NCBI GenBank assembly: GCA_024180945.1
Contig: JAKSGN010000036.1
Span: 1,860,001-1,924,000 of the forward strand
Reading direction: 5' to 3'
DNA: 64,000 bases
From: Macrophomina tecta
Taxonomy: Eukaryota; Ascomycota; Dothideomycetes; Botryosphaeriales; Botryosphaeriaceae
Both the position numbers and the translations under genes were made by a program. A model generated the notes under the pieces. That model saw only the letters and a program-made list of their open reading frames with translations. It did no database searches and was not told the DNA's origin. Shown here piece by piece: positions 24,650 through 36,269 of this stretch; positions within the stretch are counted from its first letter, which is position 1, and each line of letters begins with the position of its first letter.

Positions 24650-26751
24650 GTCATGTTCATCCCCAGGTTATGCCCCCGAGCCTTGGTCTATCGCGCGCCC
24701 GCCGCCCTTAGCCTCGCCGTCCGCTCATGCAGGCTGCCGCCCACTGATAGGCGATCATGCCCTTTGCAGTAAACCTTTCCCCTCTTCTGCGTCTTGCCTT
24801 CAAATGGACAAGAAACGAAGGCGCGCCCTCCTCTCTGTCTGCGGCGAGTCGATCGCGATGTGCAGGTGCAAGGCAGAGCAAACGGTCGATATCCAGCTGG
24901 CCGGTTCAGGGACGGAGGCTTGATGTGACGGTGATTTGCCATGCCGGCCACTCGAAGCTTTCGCGAGAAAGCTTTCTGCCTCTGGGTGAGGGGGGCGACG
25001 CAGGGCAGTTGGGCTAGTGTCGCGTGGTACCGATTGCCTTTTAGAGGAAAGAATGGGCGGAGAGGAGCCGGACTCGATGGAGAATATCTTCTTGCTCACT
25101 TACCTACCTGCTCCAATCTCTCCCCTTCGACACGAAGCCGCCTCTTCGCCCACGCTGAATCCGTCCCCCGATACATCGCCCCAGCACATGCAGAGAGATA
25201 CGGAGGTAGCAATGCAGCTTGTGGCCTCATCGCCGCCGCCGCTCTCGGCATGCAAGCTGGAAGAAGCCAATTGCACCCGCAGGGCCTGCGTGAAGAAACA
25301 TGGAGATGCACCCGGCAGCACCAACAGCGTCAGCAGCCAGCCTTCCCGTCCGACTGGCCACAGGGCATGGGCCGTTTTTCAAAGGCACAGAGAGCATTGC
25401 GCACCAACTGCCGCAGCTACCAGCATTGCGGGCGAGTCGGACAGATTTCCCAATTTGCTGGACTTCTCCGCATTGGCTCGACGGCGCCCACCACGCGCAG
25501 GCGTCGGCAAAACCTGTCGTTTGCGGGACACAGTGCAGAGCAGTAGGGCAGAGCCGGGCAGAGCTAGGACAGTGTCTTTCTGTAAGCGCTGGCGCGCGTC
25601 CGACACGGCCCTGGACATCCGCAGTCACTGAGGCGGGTGTTTGGAGAGACGAGGGTGAGCCCACTGTGCTGGCGACTGCAGCCGCGCCGCCGGTCGGCAG
25701 GTGCCAGGCAGCCCGGCCCAGGGGGGGGTTGATGCCGGCTCGCTCTCCAGTCAGGCCTGGAAAGCTCCGGCTTTGCTGACGGCCGGAGAAGGAAAGCGGC
25801 TACCGCTGCTCGTCCTGCCCGTACAGGAGAAAGCCACGAGCCGCGAGTCCAAATACACCATAGCTGCAACCTTGTGTCCTGAGGCAGCCAACGCTCCGTT
25901 GCTGGCGGAAAAGCCATGTCCTCGTCGTCGTCCTCCCCCGCGAAAGCCAAGCCCGCCTGACACCCACCCCGGCCCATTACTCACGCTTCCCCCTTCGCGC
26001 CGCCGTTTCTGGCCACTTCTCTCGCTGAAATTGTGCCGCCCCCGGTGATCCCGCCCAACGGCCGCCCGCATCCAGCCCTGGCATGTCTGCCGAGCACACC
26101 ACCAGCCGCCCCCATATCCGACAGGAACCCCTACCCTCCCGGCCTTGTCCCGTTCCTGCCGCCACGCCACGCAACTGTTCGACCGCGCCATCGTCATCCA
26201 GAATCCCTGACGCGGCCGATCCTTACTTCCGCCTCGTATAGCCCGAGACAGCCAGGGCATGACCCAAATTTTCTGCCCTCGAGCATCTGCAGGGCAACCA
26301 GCAAGCAGGACTGGCAGCATGAGGTAGCATAGGCCAGCAGGCAGACAAGTAGGCAGCCACCAGCTCATCAGTCCAAGCAGCAGCCAGCCGCACTAAACTA
26401 GCGTTGGCAATAAACCCCCGCATGACATTTGGTCTGCAACGCCGCACCTGTCCAACGGAAAAAAGCACGCAAAGGATGAGAAAGACCATTGCCGGGGTTT
26501 GATGACCGATAGATCATAATAATTCGCTCTCTCGCGGCAAGAACCAACTAGCTCGCCCGCTCCATCAGCCCAGCGCACTAACGTAGCGAGACGGCGAGAC
26601 ACACAGACACCCACCAGCCCTCCCTCCACACTCTCTGCCCTGCCCCAGAGATGGCGCACACCCTTCGCGTAAAGGATCCCTGAACCGAACCGAACCGAAC
26701 CCTATCGCCGTGTGATGAGAGCGAATGTCCGAGGCCCTCTCGGAACCCACA

Positions 26752-26840
<89 letters not shown>

Positions 26841-29671
26841 CCTTCCCCCCTTTCCCCATTGAGCGACCTCAATCGTCTCTGATGTCTTGGTGGGCTGAAG
26901 CTCGACAGTTCCACAAGAGCGACCCCACCTCGCCTCACTGCAGCAGAGGGCATTATGTACGGCTTTTAGTCACTCCTCAAAAGGGATATGAACCCCACGT
27001 TCCTATTGATCATGCTCCATTTACTACTTTTGTAACCCCTGCCAGGCACAAAAAAAAAAAAAAAACCACAGCAATTCTTACAAACATAGCAGAGCCCGTC
27101 GCCCTGTACTATAGCCTTTCCAACGCGCGTCTTCCTTATCTTTCTCTCCTCCTTTTCCGCGTGATCATGGCGGTTTCGCACGCATGAACGCACGCATAGA
27201 AAGGAGGGGGGGTTGAGGTCTGCGGGCAAAAGTGGGTAAAACACAGCCCAACCCAAGCGGCGGCAGCAAGCGAGAAACGCTCCTTGACGAGCCTCGCTTT
27301 TCTGTTTAAGCATAGCAAAGCGGCCGAATAAGGCACACAGCCTACGCACATTAGGCGAGGATGACGACGACGAAGAAGAAGCACGAGTCTGGATACGGGG
27401 CAGCGGTAGCAGCACCGCCACTTCACATAGACCCCCCACAGCGCGGCCCAACCCTCTGCTCGGCAAACAGCGAGGTGGCTTTGCTGTAAGCAGAGCACGA
27501 GGCCAGCGTCCGAACGCATTCTGTCTGTTCGATGCGCCCTTGGCCGGAGGGACCGGGGGAGCGGGGGGAGGGTGGAAGCACGCTCGTCCGGACGTGAACG
27601 ACATCGAGGTTTCCGTGAGCGTCGCCTGTGCCGCGGGACGAGGCGCTGTCTTCCCCAACCAACGCCGCATGCCTTGCTTTGCGCTTTTGCCGCTGCAAAT
27701 AGTGCTTCTGCCACCGGCGCGGTATGCATTTGCGCAGGCGCCTTCGTGTGTATGTACCTGCATGAACGTGCTCGCCCTCCACCATCTCTCTCCGCCCTGC
27801 ACCGCCTCCGCTCAAACCACCTCTGCCCCCCTCTCTCCTCTTTCGGCGCGTTTCGAAAGCCAAACGGGGCGCCCTCCCCCCCTCCCTTCTCGCTCGAGCC
27901 ATGCAGCCGAAAAAGCTCGGACACAGCGCACGCGCACACGCACGTCTTTGCCGAGCTAGCGAAGAGCGCACGAAGCGGGAAAAGGGCAAAAATCTAAGGT
28001 TGCAGCAGCGGAACAGAAAAAGTGGGGACAGCAAGTGGGCGGCACTGGGGCAGGCACGAGGCAGGGGAAACAGACCTGGAGGAGAACCCTGCGCGCGCGA
28101 TTGTCGGAGCGCGCTTCTCTCGAACGGAATCTTATTCCTGCGTTACCAGTCCAAGCCACCGCTGGGAATACACGTGTGGCCCGGGTGGTGGGCGACTGGA
28201 ATTGTTGTTGCGCAGATCGCGGGCCTGGACTCGTAGGGGAAGGGGGGGGGGAAAGAGGGGGGTGGAGAGCTCGCGGGCACGGGCGCGGGCGCGGACCTGT
28301 GGTGCCTGTATCTCTCTCTCTCTCTCTCCTTATCATCGGAGATGCAAGCGAAGGGTGGATTGACAAATTAGCAGCAGGCGAACAGAGGGAAGGAAATTTG
28401 AACTGCCGGTGTTTCGAATTCACCTTTTTGTTTCTTGATGCCCTCTCCCCGAACAGCCTCAATTGCACAGGGGACATCGTGATCCCCCTCTGGCCGCGCC
28501 AGGTACGAACAACGAACGAGGTTGAAGAACCGCAGAGATGCTGCCAGGTCAGGTATCGACCCACAGGGCGAAAAAAAGCAAAAATCACGAGCAAGATGCC
28601 AACGCTGTCCTGTTGCAAAGACGCGTGCGGGTAGTCTTGTCTTCGAAAAGCTTAGTTGATTTCTTCTTTCTGCCATGGCGCGCACACGCGCAGACAGGAA
28701 AGAAAAAAAAAAGGGGGACTAAAACGCTCTTCTCTCCTTTTCAGGGAAAAACTGGGGTAATGACAAAAAAGTCTAAAAAGCTTAACGAGATGCGAATGAT
28801 GACGAGTGTCGCTGGGCGCGTTTCCCCAACGGCACGCAACCAAGTGCTCACCGGCCAACGCTTTCGGAAAGAAAGGGAGGACATGGGTCTATTGAACCTG
28901 CCAACGCAGTCGATCATGGCATTCGCAATCATGGAACCGTCAAACAAACATTCAAGAGTGACGAAGACTTGACATCAGAACACAATCCATCGCGATTTGA
29001 GTTATAAACATGGCTGCTCGATGAATTGCTTCGGATCTCTCTCGGCGTAGAAATAAGAGCAAAATGGATCCACGCTACGTTCTTACACTCGTTCCCACAG
29101 GTTTCGGCATGAGACCATTCCGGGTATTATTCGTATGTTTTAAAGCGCAAGAAAGGGAAGAAACAGCATCAAGTAGAAAATGTAGGAGTGTTTAAAAAAA
29201 AGTCAATGATGATGATATGATGATGATGATGACGGGGTGTATCAAAAAGCCAAACCCTCCCTTCCGCCCCATTCGTCTCTGGTGCCGACCCTGTCTCACC
29301 AGCCGGCCCGCAAGGCGTCGTCGGCCGACGAAGATAGAAGTGGTTAGATGCCGAAGTGGCCTTCGCATCGAATGTGCAATGAGAGACGTCGAAGTGGAGT
29401 GGGTGGTGGATAAAGCAGAGCAGAGAAGAGAAAAACCAAGAGCAACCCCCGCACCGGAAAGTGGACTCCTTCGGACACCAAGCAAGCCTCCCGCCCATCC
29501 CGTTGAGCAGATACATTTCCCGGTATATACGAGCGAGCAGCCACTGAGAGGCGCTCCATTACCTTTCGTATTGGGATTGGGGTATCGATTTTCCTTTGTA
29601 AACCAGCAAATTTCTGAATGTCGGAGCTTCTCCCCGTTGACATCGTGAGACGTGTCCCATTAGCTTTCGTC
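24650..29671. other. Five-kilobase gene-free region
   Basis: No recognisable gene over about 5 kb between the transposon and the 3' end of MCM1. Contents: GC-rich DNA to about 26500, a compound dinucleotide repeat (26756-26838), a 16-base A run (27050-27065), GC-rich DNA with frames open on both strands (27200-28300), and an A/T-richer right end with short ATG/GAT triplet repeats near 29208-29231 that probably includes the MCM1 3' UTR. Frames over 200 codons here are low-complexity (Arg/Pro/Ser/Ala-rich) and match no family I know. Confidence 0.45.
26756..26838. repeat. Compound (CA)n(TC)n microsatellite
   Basis: About 14 CA units (26756-26784) run directly into 27 TC units (26785-26838). 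Purely alternating pyrimidine/purine followed by a pure pyrimidine tract; likely polymorphic in length. Confidence 0.95.
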
Positions 29672-30529
29672 TTACGCCAGCTTCTGGTCCGGCGGGTACT
29701 GTTGTGGGTGCCTGGGCATCCCCGCCTGCGGCGGCATGCCGGGATACTGTGCGCTCGCATGCGACTGCTGCTGCAGGTAGTTCTGGTACTGCATGGCCTG
29801 AGCCTGCTCGGGCGTCATGTAGCCGCCAGGCATGCCCGGCTGCGGGGGCATGCCGGGAGCGCCGCGGGGCACCTGGTTGTGCTGGTCCTCGGGCGAGTCG
29901 CCGACGTTGTCGCCGTCGACGCCATTCTCGTTGGTCGCAGGCTCGGGCGCATTGAGGCAGGCCTGGCGGAAGACGCGTCAGCGCCGGCAGCGCGCGCATT
30001 GGGGGTGCGCGATGCTCGATGCGCAGGGCTGACTTACCTGGATGAGGTTCTTGCCCTCGGGCTTGGTGACGAGCGGCTGCAGCTTCGGGGTGGTGAAGGT
30101 GTAGACGAGGCCGGTCTCGGAGACGACGAGGAGCAGCACCTGGGTGCCGGTGAGGACGGACAACTCATAGGCCTGGGAGCGCCGGTGGTTAGCGATCAAT
30201 TGGGGGCAATTGGCGCATGCGACGCGCTCGTGTCGCGTCGCGCATAGGCGACGGTCAAAGCTCCTGCTCACCTTCTTCATGATGCCAGCCTTGCGCTTGG
30301 AGAAGGTGATGTGGCGGCGCGACTTGTCCTGGATGAACTTGATCTCAATCTTTCTCCTCTCGCGGCCGGGCTTGTCGTCGTCGTCGTCGTCATCGTCGGC
30401 AGCCGGGCGCGGGCGCTTGGTGCCGCGATTGGGGTCGGCCTGGGCGAGAGCGCCGTTGCCGTTGTTGGCGACGTCGTCCGTGGCCGAGGGCGACTGCTGC
30501 TGCTCGTGGTCGGTGATTTCGCTGGCCAT
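29672..30529 (-). CDS. MCM1: SRF-type MADS-box transcription factor Mcm1
   Basis: Nuclear DNA-binding regulator that in ascomycetes binds CC(A/T)6GG-type sites with partner proteins to control mating, cell-cycle and developmental genes. Exons 30529-30272, 30172-30038 and 29962-29672 give 227 residues; introns are 99 and 75 bp. N-terminus (about 1-55) is acidic with eight consecutive Asp (45-52). The MADS box spans about 56-113: GRERRKIEIKFIQDKSRRHI, TFSKRKAGIMKKAYELS and VLTGTQVLLLVVSETGLVYT, and the SAM-like extension FTTPKLQPLVTKPEGKNLIQ follows. The C-terminus is Pro/Gly/Gln/Met-rich, likely activating and disordered. Introns fall inside the MADS box and at its end. The sequence match to Mcm1/McmA proteins is strong. 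Divergent from the tetraspanin gene at 32503. Confidence 0.96.
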
Positions 30530-32502
30530 TTGGGGTGGTGGGTGGTGGTGCTAGCGGTGACGATTTGGGAATACTGTATTGCGACTTCCCGTTTGGATGG
30601 AGGCGGGCGTCGCGGTGGTGAACGAGGCCGACCGAGGGAAAGCGGGTTGGTGAGCGGACCGAAAGAGCAGCGAATGCGACCAAGCCTAAAGCAACGTTCA
30701 GTTACGGATGGAACAGGCAAGGCTGGTCAGGTAAAGAAAGGCAAACGGGTCGGGGCGGGCAGTCGTGCGGTGGCGGGCGAGGCAAGCAAGGGAATGCAGG
30801 ACCGAGCTGGATTCGGGGGTGTGCGGGTCGCACAGAAGGGAACCACCATACCGAGTTCTGCTGGGCGACTTGGCTTCTGCCTGGGACTTGTACCGACCGG
30901 GGATGAACTTATTTTGCAGAGGTGTCTCAGAGAGGTAAAGGTTGGGTGAGAGATTGGGAAAAGCCGGACGGTGGGCAGTAGGTATTCGTTTCTTGTGGGC
31001 GGAGTGGAGAACGCGCTGGGCGAGCCAACCGGCGGCGCAGAAGATCCTAGGAGCGCGAGCCACGGGTCAGCCTGTTGGCCCTGCTCTGGCACGGCTGCGC
31101 GAATCGAGCGACCGACGCGCAACCCAGCACGCCGCGGGCCTGCACTCAACCGCCGCCGATCGCCGGCCCTGGAGCCCTGGGGCCCTGCGCCTGGGCTGGC
31201 CGGGGGCGCCGCCTTCAGCTGGCGGCTGGCGGTGCGGCGCGGCAGCACTGCGCGCGTCAGGCTGCGCGACGTGCTCTGGCGAGCGCAGCGGGGGAGGAGA
31301 GTCGCTAACCTTACTCGATACTGCGTGGTGCTGGGTCGCTGTGAGCGGAATGGCCGCGAAGAGGTTAGTCGGGCCTCGAAGCGGGCAGGCTGGAGGAAAT
31401 GGCGCCAGCCCTTAAAGCGGGCTAGCACCGCCGGCCGCGCCTGCCTCGTGACCCTATGGAGAAAGCCGTGTGGCCGGCCGCCGAGATGCTCCCGCGACGG
31501 AGGTGCCATGTGAAACGGCTGATTAGCCCTCACCTGCGGCTGCCGCTCCGCTGCTGCTGCTGCTGCTGCTGCTGCTTGCTGCTTGCCGCTGCTGCTCCGC
31601 TGCGGCCGCCGCTGCTGCCTATCCAGCCACCCCTCTGCCCGCCTGCCGAGGCACCGACGCCCCGCGCCGCTGTCGCGCACGCTCGCCAGCGCTGATGGCG
31701 CCACCTGCGGACGCGACGGCGTCTTGATCAGTGGTGAATGAGCGCCTGCGGCCGCTGAAACGCAACGGGGTGGGCGCCTTCCGCATCCGATGCCGCCTCG
31801 CTTGCACATCCTGGCACCCTGTCGGCCGCGACTCAGCACACCCTGGCCCGCCGCCCACCGCCTTCCGCCCACGGGGCCCTCTGCCCTTGGCCCTTGGCCC
31901 CAGCCTGCCGGCCTCCCTGCCGTGGCCCGCCCCGAGTCGCCGACGCCGCCGCCAGCCTGCCCGCTGCCGCTTCAGCGCTGCGACACCGCCTCGCGCCTGC
32001 CCGGCTCCCGCATCAGGTAATTTGATCTCAGGTCGCACGCGCGCGCGCGAGCTCCTGGTGTTGCCCGGCAGCTCAAACGCCCACTGCCGGCCGCCCCAGT
32101 CGCCCGCCGTCCCAGCCATGGCGGGCCCCGCTGCTGCCCGCCCTCATTGGCTGCTGCTTGTCGCGCGCCTGAGACGCGCAGCGTTGGATCGCAGCCCACT
32201 GACACGTCGAGGAGCCTCAAGCCTGCGCCAGCCGGCTCCGGCGCGCCCACGCTCTGCTTTCTCGCCTCGCCTTCTTCTGCCTCGCTGTTTCTTCTCTTCT
32301 GTATACGTCTCCATCTACAACCTTGTAATTCCTGCTCCCAGTCAGATCGCGGGCGTTCTGCTGCCATTCATTCTTCCTTCTCTTCTCTCCCGCCCTTTCA
32401 GTCGCCTGCCGTAGCCTCTCGCGCTGGTCGTGGAGCTCGCGGAGCAGTCTCTGCGAGTGTGTTAATCCAAGCCGCTGTTTTTTCGAGGCCCGCCGAAACA
32501 CC
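30530..32502. promoter_or_regulatory. Divergent region between MCM1 and the tetraspanin gene
   Basis: About 2 kb of GC-rich DNA that must hold both promoters. Notable parts: a (GCT)n run of about nine units at 31550-31576, and a pyrimidine-rich stretch (about 32265-32480) just before the tetraspanin start, a common feature of fungal leaders. Long minus-strand frames such as 30727-31872 have Arg/Ser/Ala-rich shadow composition, so I call no gene. Confidence 0.5.
31550..31576. repeat. (GCT)n microsatellite
   Basis: About nine GCT/CTG units in non-coding GC-rich DNA, followed by imperfect units to about 31600. Confidence 0.85.
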
Positions 32503-34174
32503 ATGGCGAACAAGTTGATGATCACCTTCCTCGGCTTCGAGGTTCTGTTCCTGCTGAGTGGCGGCCTGCTCATCGGCTTCGCCCTGTTCAGCGAGAGCAA
32601 CATACGCTCGAAGCCCACCCCCGACACCGTCGCACCACACATTCTCCTCAAGCGCACGCCCTTGACCGCCATCATCGTTAATGCCATCTTCATCTTCGCT
32701 ACCTTCCTCATGGCGCTGCCCGCCATCTTTCTGCCCACCAACCGCGGCTGGCTGCGTTTCCACGGCTACATGGTGACCTTTTGCGCCACCTTCACCCTGG
32801 TTCTGGGCCTCATTCTCTGGATCGAGACTCTGCAGACCCGCAGCATGCTGGGCGTCATCTGGGCCCGTGAGACTCCCGAAGCCCAGAGCTTGATGCAGCA
32901 AAAGGTATGCCACATATTTCGCCGCCTTTCTTTGGACAGGGCCATATCACGCCCGCCTCCGAGATTAGACGGATTCGGAAACGAAGATCGCCGTGCTTCG
33001 GTGCGGCCAAAGGAAATCCGCCCGGCGAATAGCATTCCATACACCAGATCGTTCGTCAGACAGATGACTCGACGCCTGCTGCCACATGATGCCAGAAGAC
33101 TCCATAATCTCACCGCTGGGCCGCCGTATCTTCGTTTCCTAATGCGTCTTACTCATACTGTTTTTCTTCCGCCGTTACACAGCGGCGTCCATCCTTTGCT
33201 TTTCCGTAAATCCGTCTATATCCTATGCACCTTTCCCCACACCGAACGCCTTCCCGCCCGCCCCGGTCCCGTCCTCCCACGCGTCCAGGCCTCAAATTAG
33301 CCCGAGAGAAAAATTAAAAGGAAAAAACAATGCAGTCGCGCATGGACAAGGAAAACTAACGTCAACCGTTCTCTAGTTCAAATGCTGTGGTTACGCCAAC
33401 CCGACCTCACCGCCTTTCGTCGCCGACGGCACATGCACGGATGCCGTTGTTGCGGCGAATCTGGGCGGCTGCATCGGTCCGTTCAGCAGCTTCGCCAATC
33501 AGTACCTCGATGTCATCTTCACGGCCGCCTTTGGTGTTGTCGGTAAGTACCTTCCCTTTTCATTCGTTCTTTGGCGTTATATCTCGGATGGCTGTCATGG
33601 CCTGTGTCCATCAAATCTCGGGGTACGCGACTAGGTAAGAGTGTGATATGGGAAATGGATAGTGGGCCGCCAAGAAAGCAGGTGCTGTATCTCCATTGTG
33701 CAGGGGTGTGCGGCAAGAGGAGCATCACCGCGGGTGGCGTGCTCGGGAAAAGCAAAAATGGGATTGATGCAAGAGAGCGGATGATGACAAGACGCTGGAT
33801 GGTGGAGCACAGGGTCCTCGCGTTACCCAAGGGCTCATGACGCCCATGGCCTCGGCCTTTTTTTTTTTTTTTTTTTTTGAGATTTGAGACATGCATGAAA
33901 GAGAGGGTGGGAGGGGGCGTCGAGCTGTGCACTAACGCGCGAGTTTACTACCAGGTCTCGACTTCCTCCTGCTCCTGCACGTCGCTATGGTCATCAAGGA
34001 GCGCTCCGAGCAGATCCGCTACAGGCACATCGACGAGAAGAATGGTAACCGTATGTGAACAAGAGGCTTTCTCATTCTGGTCAAACACGTCCTTGCTCCC
34101 CTTTCCTTTACGAAGAAATGTATTAAAGCGAAGTTCTTGCAGTGGAGACTGGGCGTTCATCCCGACGTGGGTAG
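32503..34174 (+). CDS. PLS1: Tetraspanin, Pls1-like
   Basis: Small four-pass membrane organiser; Pls1 proteins are needed for penetration-peg formation in plant-infecting fungi. Exons: 32503-32904, 33377-33542, 33955 onward. TM1 (about 5-27), TM2 (about 52-75) and TM3 (about 82-105) are in exon 1. Exon 2 carries the tetraspanin CCG signature (C137-C138-G139) and two further cysteines (C154, C166) of the second extracellular loop. TM4 (about 179-203) spans the exon 2/3 junction; the cytosolic tail reads KERSEQIRYRHIDEKNG. Introns 1 and 2 are unusually long (472 and 412 bp). The 3' end is ambiguous: reading on past GTATGT ends at 34058 (223 residues), whereas splicing 34051-34142 ends at 34174 (231 residues). 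Pls1 rather than another fungal tetraspanin is judged from loop and tail sequence as I remember them. Confidence 0.82.
33858..33878. repeat. T21 homopolymer in tetraspanin intron 2
   Basis: Twenty-one consecutive T about 76 bp before the intron 2 acceptor at 33954; may serve as, or disturb, the polypyrimidine context of this long intron. Confidence 0.9.
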
Positions 34175-36269
34175 AGTGAGTAGTAAAGCACGGAGGGTGG
34201 TAATTGGGGGGTGGTGTAAGCTGGACGCTAGGTTGTGTTATGCTGAGGTGTTGAGTTTGGCTTGCTCAAGTTTCGTTCTTGCTTTCTTGCTTGATGTGAG
34301 AAAAGATGTTCTAGGAATGAAGAAAGAGGGGGCGGATTGCGCTGTAGGGTTTCGTTAGGGTGGTGTTGGCAGTGATTCTTGAAGACGAGAAATATCAATC
34401 TTCTAAGGTGGGCAACTTTCGACTTATGCACTCCGTTTCCTTGATTTGGTGTCAAATCCATGGCAGTCGAAATGATTCGGATTTCACCAGTACGTGACGG
34501 CGACCGCGAGCTCATCCAACGTCATTTGTGGGCAGTTGGAGCAGTGGTCTGCACGGAGATGCGCTGGTCACTGAGAGCACTTACGTCCGGACGAATGCTC
34601 CAACTGCCAACATATATTCTTTGCCGCAGGCCGATGCTCGGCATCCCAATCACTCCGCGCGACAGGAGTAACACAACAGAGATGGAGAGTGCCGGATTCT
34701 GAGATCAGCACTAGCCCTGCACTACCAAGGGTCTCCCAAAGGGGCGCGTTGATTGCGGCCTTCTAAACATTACGCGGATGGAGGAGGAATAGCGCATGTG
34801 GGTAGCCGCCATCGATCTTTCGCAGGGTTCTTGACGGTTCGTCTCGTTGGTCCCCTGTCACCCGCGTCAGAGATTGGTATGACCTACTCTCTCGTCGTAA
34901 CCATGACGGTGCCAAGTTGGAAACGGACATGAAGGGCGCCTCAGTCTCCGCCGCGTTCCGAGCTCTGGAGTGGGAACTTTGCCCCTGGCGGAGAGCGGTA
35001 CGGCGCTGATGGGAAGCTGTGAGGCGAATCATAAGATATAATGTGTTCCTGACTATGGACGCTGGAGCATCGAAAGTATTGGGTGTTCTGTGGGTAGTTG
35101 CATCTAGAGCAATGCTTCGGCCTTGATGCGCGAGATATCGTCAACTTGATGAACCTTTTGGAACGATGACTTCGCTCCAAAAAAAAAAAAAAAAAAGGAG
35201 GGTGAGAAAAAGAAAAAGAGATAGGCCTAATGTTGAGTGAAAAATATAATTAGTCAACGGACAATATTGTGCTTCGACCTCTCCCGCTCGTCGCGAGAAA
35301 TACAAAGAATAAAAAGGTGCTCTCTTCTTCGTCAGACCGCCGCTAGGGGATCTATTATTTGACAGCACTTTGCTTCCGGAGACTGGTGGTTTTTACTAGA
35401 CGCATGCATGGTCGTCTTCGTCTTGCACCTCAAGCGATCTGGGTTACTAAAAAAAAGAAAAGAAAAAAAGAAAAAAAAGAGAAGAAGAGAAGGTACTAAA
35501 AGTAGTAATGATGGGCGAAAAGAGAATATGAATAGGGAATGCATCCTCCATTCCTTTTCACCTACTAACACACGCTCGTCCGGGACTTCGCGTTGCCTCG
35601 TCTTGATGCCACGTTCCCCCACATGCTGTTGCGGATACCATCTTGAAAATGGTTCTAGGGCTTGGTGATTCGTTTGGCTAAGGAGGTGCTCCTCCGGTCG
35701 GTCAACTTTACAAGCAAAGCTGGACGTAAAGCATTGCGGCCTTACGTCGTGCAGGACCAACTTCCCATGCAGCATCAACGGCTTGTTACTGGCTGGTTTT
35801 CGAATTCAGAGACAGGGAGGGAAAGCGATACGTTGCGTTGGAATATGTCCGTTGCGCAAAGGAGCAGAAATCCCCACGAAGCCGGTCGTGAAGAGACAGC
35901 ATTATAACGGATGATGAGAGCTAGGAGCCATGCGGACGTGGAATTCCAAGGAGATTGGTGTCATGTGCGTGCGGGAAGGTGCTTTAAACCTCGCAAAGAC
36001 CTAAATTTTTTGTCGCATTTCCACTTCTTTGGCGCACCCGACAGCTGTAGACTTGTTTGTTTGTGAGACAGGAAGCGTGATCGCTTTGACGTTGATATCC
36101 ATGCTTTGAGGACTTTGAAGATACGCAGATTTCACGACACGAGGAAATTCGGAATATTTGCATCTGGACGTTTGTTTTAAGTCCTCACGGTAAAATTTTC
36201 GACATTAAGGTAAGATCAGACAAGATGCATATATTCCAAGACTGCCCCTACCTGATATTTGTGGTGAGA
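34175..36269. other. Convergent intergenic region, no gene recognised
   Basis: About 2.1 kb between the 3' ends of the tetraspanin and MFS genes. Lower GC than average, with an A18 run (35179-35196) and an A/G-rich stretch (35450-35500). Short frames only; likely 3' UTRs and spacer. Confidence 0.45.

Noticed and set aside
26966..28640. Several 200-280 codon frames on both strands
   Set aside because: They overlap each other in all frames, are Arg/Ser/Pro-rich and have no homologue I know.
30727..31872. 381-codon minus-strand open frame upstream of MCM1
   Set aside because: Low-complexity Arg/Ser/Ala/Pro composition in GC-rich DNA, with competing frames on the other strand and no family resemblance.
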